This document shows positions 9,527 through 18,271 of a stretch of 64,000 bases of DNA, piece after piece; the stretch's first letter is position 1; every line of letters begins with the position of its first letter. Position numbers and translations under genes: made by a program. The notes under the pieces were generated by a model. That model did no database searches and had not been told where the DNA came from. It was given only the letters and a program-made list of their open reading frames with translations. Source of the stretch: Fen-1254 sp963778945 (GTDB lineage Bacteria; Bacteroidota; Ignavibacteria; UBA10030); assembly GCA_963778945.1 (NCBI GenBank), contig CAVZWL010000005.1:62001-126000 (forward strand). Direction: 5' to 3'.

Positions 9527-9580
9527 AAAAAAGCCGCTTTTTCGAACCATGGTTCCATGATTTCGAAGGGCGGCATTTTT
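9527..9580. terminator. Bidirectional terminator between aldo/keto reductase and ferritin
   Basis: GCCGC (9533-9537) and TTCGAA (9541-9546) pair with TTCGAA (9562-9567) and GCGGC (9570-9574), with a small internal mismatch. An A-run precedes and a T-run follows the hairpin. It serves the converging genes. Confidence 0.7.
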
Positions 9581-9600
9581 GTAAATGTTTGCGGCAGTTA

Positions 9601-10095
9601 TCAACCCGCCTTGCGTGCGGACAATTGACGATCGACCATCATAACGCTGACTGGAGCATTTCCTGCTAATTCCAATGTCTGAATAATACTCGCTGCATTT
9701 TTCTCTTCTTCAACCTGCTCATTGATAAACCATTGCAGAGCGGACTGCGTTGGGTAATCTTTTTCTTTCAACGCCAGTTCGTATAACTTGTTGATCGAGT
9801 CGGTCACTTCTTTTTCGTGTTCGAGGACTTGTTTAAAAACATCAAGGGGAGTTTTAAATTTTACAGGCGGCTGAGCGATTGCTTTTAAGATGACAGTGCC
9901 GCCGCGGTCATGAAGATAGGCAAAGAATTTCATAGCATGTGCCGTCTCTTCCTGATATTGTATTTTCATCCAATTCGAAAAACCGCCGAAGTTCTGCCCC
10001 TCAAAATAAGCCGCCATTGAAAGATAGAGATAAGCCGAATACAGTTCCTTGTTGATTTGCTCGTTGATTGCTTCCTGTATAGATTTTGTGAACAT
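9601..10095 (-). CDS. Bacterial non-haem ferritin
   Basis: Iron-storage protein that oxidises Fe(II) and stores it as a ferric core. 164 residues with the ferroxidase residues in the expected order: Glu in NKELYSAYLYL, the Glu/His pair in EETAHAMKFF, Glu in EHEKEVT and Gln/Glu in NEQVEEEK. The ATG at 10095 has a near-perfect RBS (AAGGAGGT, 5 bases away), ruling out the longer frame. It stands alone, diverging from the FmdB-type gene. Confidence 0.96.
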   Translation of the reverse strand: MFTKSIQEAINEQINKELYSAYLYLSMAAYFEGQNFGGFSNWMKIQYQEETAHAMKFFAYLHDRGGTVILKAIAQPPVKFKTPLDVFKQVLEHEKEVTDSINKLYELALKEKDYPTQSALQWFINEQVEEEKNAASIIQTLELAGNAPVSVMMVDRQLSARKAG

Positions 10096-10333
10096 AGTAC
10101 CTCCTTTTTTAGGTTTGATGAATACAACGGAAAGGAAAGAGAAAGGGTTCCCGGGCCACAATGTCCGGTGTGCTGCAATTGTTCCGTGCTGCCGCGCCGA
10201 TATCTCGTTCGGGTCAGTTCTTTGGTCCTTTTGTTTATAGTCTTTGATACGCCATTATTTGAAGTGTCTCAAATTTTAATCATAACTTAAGCGTGTTAAT
10301 ATTGTATGCATCCGGCTCATTTATCGCCTTATA

Positions 10334-10362
10334 TTGAATTCTTAGCAAAACGGCTGTATATT
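10334..10362 (+). promoter_or_regulatory. Promoter of the FmdB-type gene
   Basis: TTGAAT (10334-10339), 17 bases, TATATT (10357-10362) followed by GG. The spacing and the -10 match several other promoters in this window. The rest of 10096-10333 shows nothing I can support. Confidence 0.6.
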
Positions 10363-10388
10363 GGATATGCGAAAGGATTAAAGACAAA

Positions 10389-10697
10389 ATGCCGACATAC
10401 GAATATCGATGCAGGTCTTGCGGTCATGAGTTCGAGGAACTTCAATCCATGAAAGATAAGCCCTTATCGGTTTGCCCGAAATGCGCTAAACCTGCATTAA
10501 AACGTTTGCTTTCCAGCGGAGCAGGACTGGTTTTTAAGGGAAACGGGTTTTATCAGACGGATTACAAAAAATCGAATTCTTCCCCCTCTGCAAGTTCAAA
10601 AGGAACGGAAACGAAAAAACAAGAAAAGAAAAGCGAAACAAAAACAGAAACAAAACCGGAAACAAAATCTTCTCCGGATACAGCCGCAAATCAATAA
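10389..10697 (+). CDS. FmdB-family zinc-ribbon protein
   Basis: A 102-residue protein starting MPTYEYRCRSCGHEFE, with two zinc knuckles (CRSCG at about 8-12 and CPKCA at about 33-37), the hallmark of the FmdB putative regulatory family. The C-terminal 45 residues are a low-complexity Ser/Lys/Glu/Thr tail and probably disordered. The function of this family is not well established. A good leader (GAAAGGATTAAAGAC) precedes the ATG. Confidence 0.88.
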   Translation: MPTYEYRCRSCGHEFEELQSMKDKPLSVCPKCAKPALKRLLSSGAGLVFKGNGFYQTDYKKSNSSPSASSKGTETKKQEKKSETKTETKPETKSSPDTAANQ

Positions 10698-10716
10698 ATT
10701 TGTGAAGAATGACCGG

Positions 10717-10745
10717 AAAGCCTCGATTCTTTAATCGGGGCTTTT
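10717..10745. terminator. Bidirectional terminator between FmdB gene and tyrA
   Basis: A 12-bp stem AAAGCCTCGATT/AATCGGGGCTTT with one G-T pair and a 4-base loop, followed by T-rich sequence. It serves the converging genes. Confidence 0.85.
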
Positions 10746-10749
10746 GTGT

Positions 10750-11856
10750 TTAGAGTCCGCCTGTCTCGAATTTTGCCTTGCGTAATATGGCTTGAGCTTT
10801 CTTAGCTGCCGATCTGTTTTCGAATGAAAGCAAAAAAGTTCCTCCGCGCCCTTCGCGTACTTTCAAGAGCTCCAGATCTTTGACGTTCAAGCCGGCCTTT
10901 GCAAGAAGTGTGGTAAGCCGTGCAAGCTGTCCAGGCCGGTCATCGACAAACACAGGCAGGCCGACCAGCGGAGAAAGGAAACCCTTCATGGAGGGCGGGA
11001 TGCGAGAGCGCAGCAGACGTGAAGATTTAAAATCGTTTTTCAGCCTTCGCGGATCCCTCCGTACATCGCGTGCGATGCGGCGAAGCAATGAGATATACAA
11101 ATCCAATGCTTCGGCAATATCGTGTTTGTTCGCCTGAAGAATATCCCGCCACATCTCGAATCGGCTCGATGCAATACGGGTCATATCGCGGAATCCGCCG
11201 GCAGCTAATCCGAGGTGCCGCGGATGCCTGCGCCCGGCCATGTTCATCAAAGCCACAGCTGCGAGCTGCGGTACATGACTGACCGCCGCAACAACTTTAT
11301 CGTGGACATTCGGATCGAGAACAACGACGCGTGCATCGAGCGCCGAAAAAAATTGCGCAAGTTTCTTTGTATTCTGTCCGGTTGCTTCCGCAGAGGGCGT
11401 GATGAGATAGATGGCATTTTGAAAAAGAAGCGGGTGTGCGGCATCGATGCCTGAAAATTCCGCGCCCGTCATCGGGTGTCCGCCGATAAAATTGCCCCCA
11501 GGGAAGAACGTCCGGGCTTTTTCCGTAATGGCGCCTTTTACGCTGCCGGTATCGGTCACGATCGTCCGTGGTGTACAGTATTTTGCAATCATGGGGAGCA
11601 ATCGCAGTATTTGATCGACGGGAGCTGCCGCAATGACAAGATCGGCGCCGGAAACGGCGCGCTGGAGAGATTGTTCCGGAATATCGATTGCTTTTCGCTG
11701 TACGGCGCGGCGGAGAACCTTGATAGTATCGACCCCCGTGATGCGGGCGGAAGGAAAACGCTGCTTGACTGCGAGAGCAAGCGATCCGCCGATAAGCCCG
11801 ACACCGATAACGGTGATATTTCGGAACGGAATCTGTTGTGAGCGTCGGCGCGGCAT
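10750..11856 (-). CDS. tyrA: Prephenate dehydrogenase with C-terminal ACT domain
   Basis: NAD(P)-dependent oxidative decarboxylation of prephenate to 4-hydroxyphenylpyruvate in tyrosine synthesis. The Rossmann motif is VIGVGLIGGSLALAV (about 14-28). Catalytic-region segments TDTGSVKGAI, FIGGHPMTGAE and AVSHVPQLAAVAL follow. An ACT-like domain fills the last 75 residues (PVFVDDRPGQLARLTTLLAKAG), suggesting feedback control by an amino acid. The ATG at 11856 is 8 bases after the DAHP synthase stop, so the two are co-transcribed; the longer open frame upstream overlaps that gene and is rejected. Confidence 0.93.
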   Translation of the reverse strand: MPRRRSQQIPFRNITVIGVGLIGGSLALAVKQRFPSARITGVDTIKVLRRAVQRKAIDIPEQSLQRAVSGADLVIAAAPVDQILRLLPMIAKYCTPRTIVTDTGSVKGAITEKARTFFPGGNFIGGHPMTGAEFSGIDAAHPLLFQNAIYLITPSAEATGQNTKKLAQFFSALDARVVVLDPNVHDKVVAAVSHVPQLAAVALMNMAGRRHPRHLGLAAGGFRDMTRIASSRFEMWRDILQANKHDIAEALDLYISLLRRIARDVRRDPRRLKNDFKSSRLLRSRIPPSMKGFLSPLVGLPVFVDDRPGQLARLTTLLAKAGLNVKDLELLKVREGRGGTFLLSFENRSAAKKAQAILRKAKFETGGL

Positions 11857-11864
11857 GAGCTTCG

Positions 11865-12881
11865 TTATGCTATGCTTCGTCCGATTGCTGCAGCGATCAA
11901 ACGAATTTCTTTCATCATCTGTGCGAATTGATCGGGGAACAGCGATTGTGCGCCGTCCGATAATGCGTGATCCGGATCCTGATGGACCTCCACCATAATG
12001 CCGTCCGCTCCGGCAGCGACAGCAGCGCGCGCCATCGGTATAACCTTGTCCCGAATTCCAATTCCATGCGATGGATCTGCGAATATGGGCAGGTGGCTTT
12101 TTTTCTTGATGACAGGAATTGCGCTGATGTCCATTGTATTTCGCGTCGCTGTTTCGAACGTGCGTATGCCGCGCTCGCAGAGAATAACCTGTTGATTGCC
12201 GCCGGACAAAATATATTCCGCAGCCATCAGCCATTCTTCTATAGTTGCTGCAAGGCCGCGCTTGAGCATGACAGGTTTCGATGCCTTTCCGAGGTCTTTG
12301 AGAAATGTATAGTTCTGCATGTTCCGGGCGCCGATCTGCAAAATATCGCAGTATTTTTCCACCTCGTCGATCTGGCTTCGGTCCATGACTTCCGTAACGA
12401 CTTTCAGTCCGTATTCATCTGCGGCAGCGCGGAGAAGTTTAAGTCCCTCCACGCCCATTCCTTGAAAGGAATACGGCGACGTGCGCGGTTTGTATGCGCC
12501 TCCGCGCAGAATTTTTGCGCCTGCAGCGGATACTTTCTGTGCAACTGTAAAAATTTGTTTTTCGCTCTCAACGGAGCACGGTCCCGCCATAACGACGACG
12601 GCATCTCCGCCGATCACGACTCCTCCGATTGAGTAAACCGATCCTTCCCGTTTAAAAGCGCGGCTCGCAAGCTTGAACGGCTCCGTAATGCGGATGACCT
12701 CTGCAACTCCCGGAAGGACTTCTATCTGCCGGTGATCGTATTCCGGATGGACGCCGATAGCGCCGAGCACGGTATGCTCAATGCCTGTGGAGCGGTGAAT
12801 ATCGAATCCATGTTCTTGAAGGACGCGGATGATATCTTCGATTTGTTTTTCTGTTACGTTATTTTCGAGAACGATGACCAT
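11865..12881 (-). CDS. aroF: DAHP synthase, Thermotoga-type with N-terminal regulatory domain
   Basis: First step of the shikimate pathway: condenses phosphoenolpyruvate with erythrose 4-phosphate. 338 residues. The N-terminal ferredoxin-like domain (about 1-75) is the regulatory domain of the type I-beta enzymes. The barrel carries MAGPCSVES (metal Cys), LRGGAYKPRTSPYSFQG, ILCERGIRTFE and FADPSHGIGIRD. The start MVIVLENN at 12881 matches the family; an in-frame ATG at 12926 falls inside the promoter. Pairing with tyrA suggests tyrosine as feedback inhibitor, which is inference. Confidence 0.95.
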   Translation of the reverse strand: MVIVLENNVTEKQIEDIIRVLQEHGFDIHRSTGIEHTVLGAIGVHPEYDHRQIEVLPGVAEVIRITEPFKLASRAFKREGSVYSIGGVVIGGDAVVVMAGPCSVESEKQIFTVAQKVSAAGAKILRGGAYKPRTSPYSFQGMGVEGLKLLRAAADEYGLKVVTEVMDRSQIDEVEKYCDILQIGARNMQNYTFLKDLGKASKPVMLKRGLAATIEEWLMAAEYILSGGNQQVILCERGIRTFETATRNTMDISAIPVIKKKSHLPIFADPSHGIGIRDKVIPMARAAVAAGADGIMVEVHQDPDHALSDGAQSLFPDQFAQMMKEIRLIAAAIGRSIA

Positions 12882-12897
12882 AAGATTTATAGGCGAT

Positions 12898-12926
12898 TGT
12901 ATAATTGATGAGTATGTGATTTTCAA
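12898..12926 (-). promoter_or_regulatory. Promoter of the DAHP synthase-tyrA operon
   Basis: Read on the minus strand: TTGAAA (12926-12921), 17 bases, TATACA (12903-12898). It lies 17 bases before the ATG at 12881. Confidence 0.6.
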
Positions 12927-12985
12927 TTCAATTGATGCGTTTGCCGGTCCGTGATATTCCGGAACTTGCCTATGCTTCAGTTTTT

Positions 12986-13791
12986 TTATTCGTACCGGTC
13001 GAGTTTAAAATTCTCTCCAAGATATAATTTACGAGCTTCCGGGTCATTTGCAAGGTATTCGGCTGTTCCGGACTTTAATATTTTTCCTTCGAACAGGAGA
13101 TAGGACCGGTCGGTAATCGACAAGGTTTCATGAACGTTATGATCCGTAATAAGAATGCCGATGTTTTTCTCCTTCAATTTTAGTACAATATGCATAATAT
13201 CTTCAACGGCGATCGGATCGATGCCTGCAAATGGTTCGTCCAGGAGCATGAATTTCGGATCCAAAGCCAGCGAACGGGCGATCTCGGTCCTCCGGCGTTC
13301 TCCGCCGGAAAGTACGTAGCCGGGGCTCTTTTGAACTTGAAGAAGCCCGAATTCGTCCAAAAGGCCGCATGCATTTTTCTTCCTGTTCCTTTTTGGAGAG
13401 AGAAGTTGTTTGAAGAACGGCAAGAACATTGTCATGAACCGAAAGCCTGCGGAAGACAGAAGCTTCCTGCGGCAAATAACCGATGCCGAGCCGTGCTCTC
13501 TTGTACATCGGCAATGTCGTGATTTCCCTTTCTTCAAGGAACGCTTTTCCGCCGTTCGGGCGAATCATTCCGACGATCATATAGAACGTCGTCGTTTTGC
13601 CGGCTCCGTTCGGTCCCGAGCAGGCCCACGATTTCTCCCTGCCGTACATCGATGCTGACATCGTTCACGACAACGCGTTTTTTGTACCGCTTCACGAGTG
13701 ATTCGGAACACAGCACTCTTCGCACTGCCGTGTCTGCGGGAGGAATATGTTCGGACGATGATTTTTCTTCTTTTCTTGTCATGAATGTCAT
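12986..13791 (-). CDS. lptB: LPS export ABC transporter ATP-binding protein LptB (two frameshifts as sequenced)
   Basis: ATPase that drives LPS extraction from the inner membrane with LptFG. Walker A (GLLGPNGAGKTTT), Q-loop region (IGYLPQEASVFRRLSV), signature VLSGGERRRTEIARSLA, Walker B FMLLDEPFAGIDP and the His-loop ILITDHNVHETL are all present but spread over three frames. One extra base near 13614 splits Walker A. One extra T in the run 13374-13378 splits the middle. Corrected length is about 267 residues, slightly long at the N-terminus. It overlaps the lptA stop by ATGA and closes the Kdo/Lpt operon. Confidence 0.93.
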
Positions 13792-15084
13792 TGGCTCACA
13801 ATTGTAATCCCGGTGCGTTTCGGTTTATTATCCAGCAGCCGGAAACCGTCCAGGTTATATTCCGATTCCCGCTTGTTCAGCATTTTTTCGGGAAAATATT
13901 GGCCTTCCACGTCTCTGACGACTTTAATACGGTCGATTTCCCCTTTGTTAAAATAGATATGAATTTTGTCGCCGCTGGATTTATTGGCGCCGTTCGGATC
14001 TTTCTTATCATAGATATAATAAAAACTCGTCGCATTTTGAAACACATCGATCTGCTGCACTTTATTTGCTGAGAAGTGCATCATCAATTGACGGCCGGTC
14101 AATTGATTGAACCTCGCAGGACGCAGGGAGTCTGCCGGCGAAACTGCCATCGCGTGCCCGTGGACATAAAGACGCTTTAATTTTTTATTCTGCAGACGGA
14201 TAAAAATTGAGTCGCCGGTAATTTGATTGTCGCTGCTCCAGATGACCGGCCGTTGGCGGAGAATAATGCTGTCTTTTTTGACCAGAAACGTCGCTTCCCC
14301 GCATCGGGAAGCCATATCGGCCCGAATCATCTGAACATTGTCGTAGGCAAGGACGCGTTCGAGTGAATCTTTATAAGAGTGAATCAGAACAGCAGTGATA
14401 ACCGTCGTATCGATAATGCCGCTCTCAGATGTATCGAATTGTACGAGGCGCGGATGTTTGGCGGCAGATGTAAACTGCGTCATCTCTGAATGCAAGAGCG
14501 AATCCCCGTAAATATTTGTCCCGTTCGTTCGATCGATGACATGTGCTGAATCGAGAGCAATTGATTGGCGGGATTCTTCGAAGTACTGCAGATCGCGGCA
14601 GGTAATGATGGAGTTTGAATCGACGAGGACAACATTTTCTATAAACTCGGAATGTTTTGCATCCACATAGTATTTGCCGATTTTTGATGTCAAGATTGTG
14701 GAGCCGCGTTCAAGTCGTACGCCGCTGAATGTCTCCATGTAGCGGCGGTTGCCGTAATACACGCCCTCGTCCGAGTAACAGCGTTGAACTGTCGCGGACG
14801 ACTTTGACGCGGCCGAAAAGCTCTATTTTATTTTGAACAACGTACCGGAGCGCCCTGTCGCACCATACATGAACCAATCCGCCGGATTCCATCGGCTGAA
14901 CAAAATAGACATGGCCGGTCAGTTCGCGAACCTCTTCTCCGTTGATAACTTTTCCCTCGAGGCGGTCTGCGGAGCGGAGATCGATCATTTTGCCGTTCTG
15001 CGCCGGAAGAGCCGCCGGTAAAACACAAAGCAGCAGAATGGAGAGCAGCCATAAGGAAATATCGTTCTGCTTTACGGGTTCCAT
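13788..15084 (-). CDS. lptA: LptA/OstA-type LPS-bridge protein, enlarged (frameshifted as sequenced)
   Basis: Periplasmic OstA-domain protein that carries LPS between LptC and LptD. It starts MEPVKQNDISLW with a signal segment (about 9-28) ending PAQNG. The region RSADRLEGKVINGEEVRELTGHVYF is a typical OstA repeat. The frame breaks near 14775; removing one base joins STLLSDEGVYYGNRRYMETFSGV and gives about 431 residues. That is much longer than E. coli LptA and has several further OstA-like repeats, as is common in the Bacteroidota. Position between lptC and lptB supports the name. Confidence 0.85.
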
Positions 15085-15626
15085 TGTGATTGCGCCTTGC
15101 CTGAAACTTGAAATATACGATAATGTTTCAAGTTTTGGTCCGATTCAAAACCGTGTCCTTGAAGTTTTTCTTTGGGAGTTGTAATGGAAACGAAATCCGG
15201 CGTAAAAATAAGCTGGCGCCTGTCGCTCCAGAAGAGATGTTCCGAACGCAGGTGCGACGAATCGCTCGACACAACGAGAACATTTTTCTTAGCTTCCAGA
15301 TCGTTCGTATTTTCATCGACGGTGCCTTCATCGCTTGTCAAATGCGATGTCTCCTGTCCAGTTGCTCCGAAGAACCGGACATAAACGCCGCTGCGAAGTT
15401 CCGTTTGCTGTGTTGAATCGTACATGCGGATATTCCCGGCTCGAATGATGGCGCGGATCCGTCCCGAATCGGAAACTGTGATTGTGCTATTCCAGCTTTC
15501 CTGCTGGGGCAGGGAGCGGCTGTCGCCTGCGGCGAGTACGGACGGTTTGATTTTTTCTTCGCACGATGGAAAGAGAAGAAGAAAAGAAAAAAAGGCCAAA
15601 ACTTTGCTGGAGCGCCCGCTGATCAT
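15072..15626 (-). CDS. lptC: LPS export lipoprotein-like LptC
   Basis: 184-residue exported protein with an N-terminal hydrophobic segment and a lipobox-like end (LLLFPSC at about 16-22). An LptC/OstA-like domain follows (AGNIRMYDSTQQTELRSGVYVRFF, LTSDEGTVDENTNDLEAKKNVLV, PDFVSITTPKEKLQGHGFESD). In the Lpt bridge LptC sits at the inner membrane and hands LPS to LptA. The lipid anchor in place of a membrane helix is the usual form in Bacteroidota. It overlaps kdsD upstream by ATGA and lptA downstream. Confidence 0.87.
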   Translation of the reverse strand: MISGRSSKVLAFFSFLLLFPSCEEKIKPSVLAAGDSRSLPQQESWNSTITVSDSGRIRAIIRAGNIRMYDSTQQTELRSGVYVRFFGATGQETSHLTSDEGTVDENTNDLEAKKNVLVVSSDSSHLRSEHLFWSDRRQLIFTPDFVSITTPKEKLQGHGFESDQNLKHYRIFQVSGKAQSQWNP

Positions 15627-16603
15627 ACGGTTGAATCTCCATGGAGTCCGGCTTCTACCAGATCATGAAGATGCAGAATGCCTGCGGGCTTGCGATCAGC
15701 GTCGACTACCACGAACTGTGTAATCTTGTACGTCTCCATCATTGCAAGCGCGCGCGCTGCGAGGAGGGAAGGCTGAATCGTTTTCGGATTCTTTGTCATG
15801 ACCTGGCCTGCGGTAAGGTTTGCGATGTTCGTTGTATGCTGCAGCAAGCGCCGCAAATCGCCGTCCGTGATAATGCCTGCGAGTAATCCTTTGTCGTCCA
15901 CAACGCACGTGGCGCCTAACCGTTTGGATGAAATTTCGACGATTGCATCGGAAAGTGAAACCGACTCTCTGACAATCGGAATGTCTTTACCGGATATCAT
16001 CAGTGATTCGACTTTGAGGAACAGCTGCTTTCCGAGATTGCCTCCCGGATGGAAAAAAGCAAAATCTTCCTTGGTAAAATCGCGTTTTTGCAGCAGTGCA
16101 ATTGCCAGTGCATCTCCCATGACGAGCGCTGCGGTTGTGGACGAGGTCGGTGCAAGGTCGTGCGGGCAGGCTTCTTCTTTAACTCCCGTATCGAGAACGA
16201 TATCGCACTGACGTGCAAGAATGGAATTTGCATTGCCGAGAAGAGCGATGATTCGGACGCCGATTTGTTTAAGCATGGGCAGTAATTTATTCACTTCTTC
16301 CGTATCCCCGCTTTTGGAAATGCAAATAACGACATCTTCCGGCGTCACAACGCCGAGGTCGCCGTGAAGGGCATCCGAGGGGTGGAGAAACAACGACGGG
16401 GTTCCCGTCGAATTCATCGTTGCAGAAATTTTTCGCGCAATAATGCCGGATTTTCCCATGCCGGTGATGACAACCCTGCCTCTTGAATTGAAAATCATTT
16501 CAACGGCTTTCGAGAAGTTATCGTCGATGTGATGTTCGAGAGCGGCAATCGCTTCTGCTTCGATGCGAACAACAAGTTTTCCGTTTTCTATTGAAGAAGC
16601 CAT
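15623..16603 (-). CDS. kdsD: Arabinose-5-phosphate isomerase (KpsF/GutQ family)
   Basis: Converts ribulose 5-phosphate to arabinose 5-phosphate, the first committed step to Kdo. An N-terminal SIS domain (about 35-190: VVITGMGKSGIIARKISATMNSTGTPS, SKSGDTEEV) is followed by two CBS domains (MISGKDIPIV.., VMTKNPKTIQPS..FVVVDADRKPAGILHLHDL). About 326 residues from MASSIENGK; an ATG four codons earlier is also possible. A heptamer repeat array separates it from kdsC. Confidence 0.94.
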   Translation of the reverse strand: MASSIENGKLVVRIEAEAIAALEHHIDDNFSKAVEMIFNSRGRVVITGMGKSGIIARKISATMNSTGTPSLFLHPSDALHGDLGVVTPEDVVICISKSGDTEEVNKLLPMLKQIGVRIIALLGNANSILARQCDIVLDTGVKEEACPHDLAPTSSTTAALVMGDALAIALLQKRDFTKEDFAFFHPGGNLGKQLFLKVESLMISGKDIPIVRESVSLSDAIVEISSKRLGATCVVDDKGLLAGIITDGDLRRLLQHTTNIANLTAGQVMTKNPKTIQPSLLAARALAMMETYKITQFVVVDADRKPAGILHLHDLVEAGLHGDSTV

Positions 16604-16606
16604 TTT

Positions 16607-16668
16607 AGTTATCATTTATCAGTTATCAGTTGTCAGTTCCATTTACCATTTACCATTCACCATTTACT
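16607..16668. repeat. Heptanucleotide tandem array R1
   Basis: Consecutive 7-base units in the gap between kdsC and kdsD, for example TTATCAG, TTGTCAG, TACCATT, TACCATT, CACCATT. On the minus strand the last units read as TAAATGG/TGAATGG, the same vocabulary as the other arrays in the window. Confidence 0.75.
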
Positions 16669-16670
16669 CT

Positions 16671-17180
16671 TCATACCTTACCCTTTACTGCTTTTAAAAT
16701 CATATCGATGACTTCACGCACGGCTCCGTCGCCACCGCGATGGCTGCAGACGTAATGAACCTTTTTTTTCACCTGATTCATTCCGTTTGCGGGAGCCGCG
16801 GAAAATCCGGCACGCTGAAGAACCGGCAGATCGAACTCATCGTCTCCAATATAAGCTATTTCCCTATCCTGCAAAGAGTATTTCGTCTTGATTGCTTCAT
16901 ACACGCTCAACTTGTCTTCAAGATTCTGATGTACTTCGGTTATGCCGAGATCCTGCGCGCGGCGTTCGACGATTTTTGAAATACGGCCTGTTATAATTCC
17001 TGCTTGAAGTCCGGCGCGATGCAGCTTGACGATTCCGTACCCGTCCTGGATATTGAATTTTTTGCATTCATCGCCGCTGTTCGAATAATAAATTCCGCCG
17101 TCGGTCATGACGCCGTCGACATCGAGAAGAAGAAACTTGATCGGGCGGAGCCGTCTATTCAAAGATGAAATTTTCGGCAC
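16671..17180 (-). CDS. kdsC: 3-deoxy-D-manno-octulosonate-8-phosphate phosphatase
   Basis: HAD-family phosphatase that removes phosphate from Kdo 8-phosphate. 169 residues with the nucleophile motif LLLDVDGVMTDG (about 17-28), motif II IITGR and the metal motif GDDEFDLPVL. The small, cap-less form is typical for KdsC, which is active as a tetramer. Six bases separate it from kdsA. Confidence 0.94.
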   Translation of the reverse strand: MPKISSLNRRLRPIKFLLLDVDGVMTDGGIYYSNSGDECKKFNIQDGYGIVKLHRAGLQAGIITGRISKIVERRAQDLGITEVHQNLEDKLSVYEAIKTKYSLQDREIAYIGDDEFDLPVLQRAGFSAAPANGMNQVKKKVHYVCSHRGGDGAVREVIDMILKAVKGKV

Positions 17181-17186
17181 AAGAGT

Positions 17187-18023
17187 CTACCATGTTCGTA
17201 CGAGTTCGTCGATTGCTTTTACCTGCGCCAGGAGTTCCTCTACACGATCCAGCTTGAGCTGACTGGCGGCGTCGCTGAACGCTTTTGACGGGTCGGGATG
17301 AGTTTCGATGAAGAGCGCATCGCACCCTGCAGCTACACCGGCGCGGGCAATCGGAAAAATAAATTCGGGCTGTCCGCCGCTTTGTGTTACAGCTCCTCCG
17401 GGCAGCTGCACGGAATGTGTGGCATCAAGGACAACCGGGTACCCCGATGCGCGCATAATCGGCAGCGAGCGTATATCGACAACCAGATTGTGATAGCCGA
17501 AGGTTGTTCCGCGCTCGGTCAGGAGAATGGCGTCATTGCCGGTTCCGGAAACTTTTTTTGCGGCAAGGTACATATCTTCCGGCGCTACGAATTGTCCTTT
17601 TTTAATATTGACGGCTTTTCCCGTTTTTCCGGCTGCCTCCAGCAATTCGGTTTGCCGGCAGAGGAATGCAGGAATCTGAAGTACATCGACCGTTTGAGCG
17701 GCCATGGCAGCCTCTTCCGGGGAATGAATATCGGTCAGGAGGGGAATCTGAAATTCGCGCTTGACGTCCGCCAGAATGGCGAGCGCTTTTTCTTCACCGA
17801 GCGTGGTAAAAGAATCGCCGCTTGTACGGTTCGCTTTCTTATACGAAGCCTTAAAAATAAATGGAATTTGCAGCCGGTCCGTAACTGTCTTGAGTGTTTC
17901 GGCAGTCTGAAAAACGATATCCCGGTTTTCGACCACGCAAGGGCCGGCTATAAGGACAAGTGGATTCCCGCCGCCGACGAAAAATGAACCGATTTGAATA
18001 CTTTTTGTTTGATGGTTTTTCAT
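17187..18023 (-). CDS. kdsA: Kdo-8-phosphate synthase, metal-dependent type
   Basis: Condenses arabinose 5-phosphate with phosphoenolpyruvate to Kdo 8-phosphate. About 278 residues. The motif LIAGPCVVENRD has the Cys that marks the metal-dependent class (metal-independent enzymes have Asn). Other family segments are FKASYKKANRTS, LTDIHSPEEA, ILLTERGTTFGYHNLVVDIRS and VLDATHSVQLPGG. The ATG at 18023 is preferred; the open frame also has a TTG at 18035, which lies in the promoter. First gene of the Kdo/Lpt operon. Confidence 0.95.
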   Translation of the reverse strand: MKNHQTKSIQIGSFFVGGGNPLVLIAGPCVVENRDIVFQTAETLKTVTDRLQIPFIFKASYKKANRTSGDSFTTLGEEKALAILADVKREFQIPLLTDIHSPEEAAMAAQTVDVLQIPAFLCRQTELLEAAGKTGKAVNIKKGQFVAPEDMYLAAKKVSGTGNDAILLTERGTTFGYHNLVVDIRSLPIMRASGYPVVLDATHSVQLPGGAVTQSGGQPEFIFPIARAGVAAGCDALFIETHPDPSKAFSDAASQLKLDRVEELLAQVKAIDELVRTW

Positions 18024-18035
18024 ATACGCTGACAA

Positions 18036-18064
18036 AAAATACGAAAAAATGGGGGAACAATCAA
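18036..18064 (-). promoter_or_regulatory. Candidate promoter of the kdsA-lptB operon
   Basis: On the minus strand: TTGATT (18064-18059), 17 bases, TATTTT (18041-18036) followed by TTG. It would give a very short leader before the ATG at 18023. No RBS is visible there. Confidence 0.5.
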
Positions 18065-18271
18065 AGTTGAATCGACAAGCCGTTTACACCAGTAAAATGA
18101 CCGTAATAACTTCTTCATGAGCGTTTTAGTCACTCAAGAAACGACCTTTTGACGCTGAAGCATCTTTATATCGAGCAAAACACTATGATAGGGAAAAATT
18201 TCCTGCCGGGTCCTTTGGTCGTTCCCTGAAATGCTCCGCTGGTTGTTCATGCGGAAGAGTGCTATTCCTTT

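Noticed and set aside
11967..12632. A 221-codon plus-strand ORF
   Set aside because: It is antisense to the well-conserved DAHP synthase gene.
17298..17987. A 229-codon plus-strand ORF
   Set aside because: It is antisense to kdsA.
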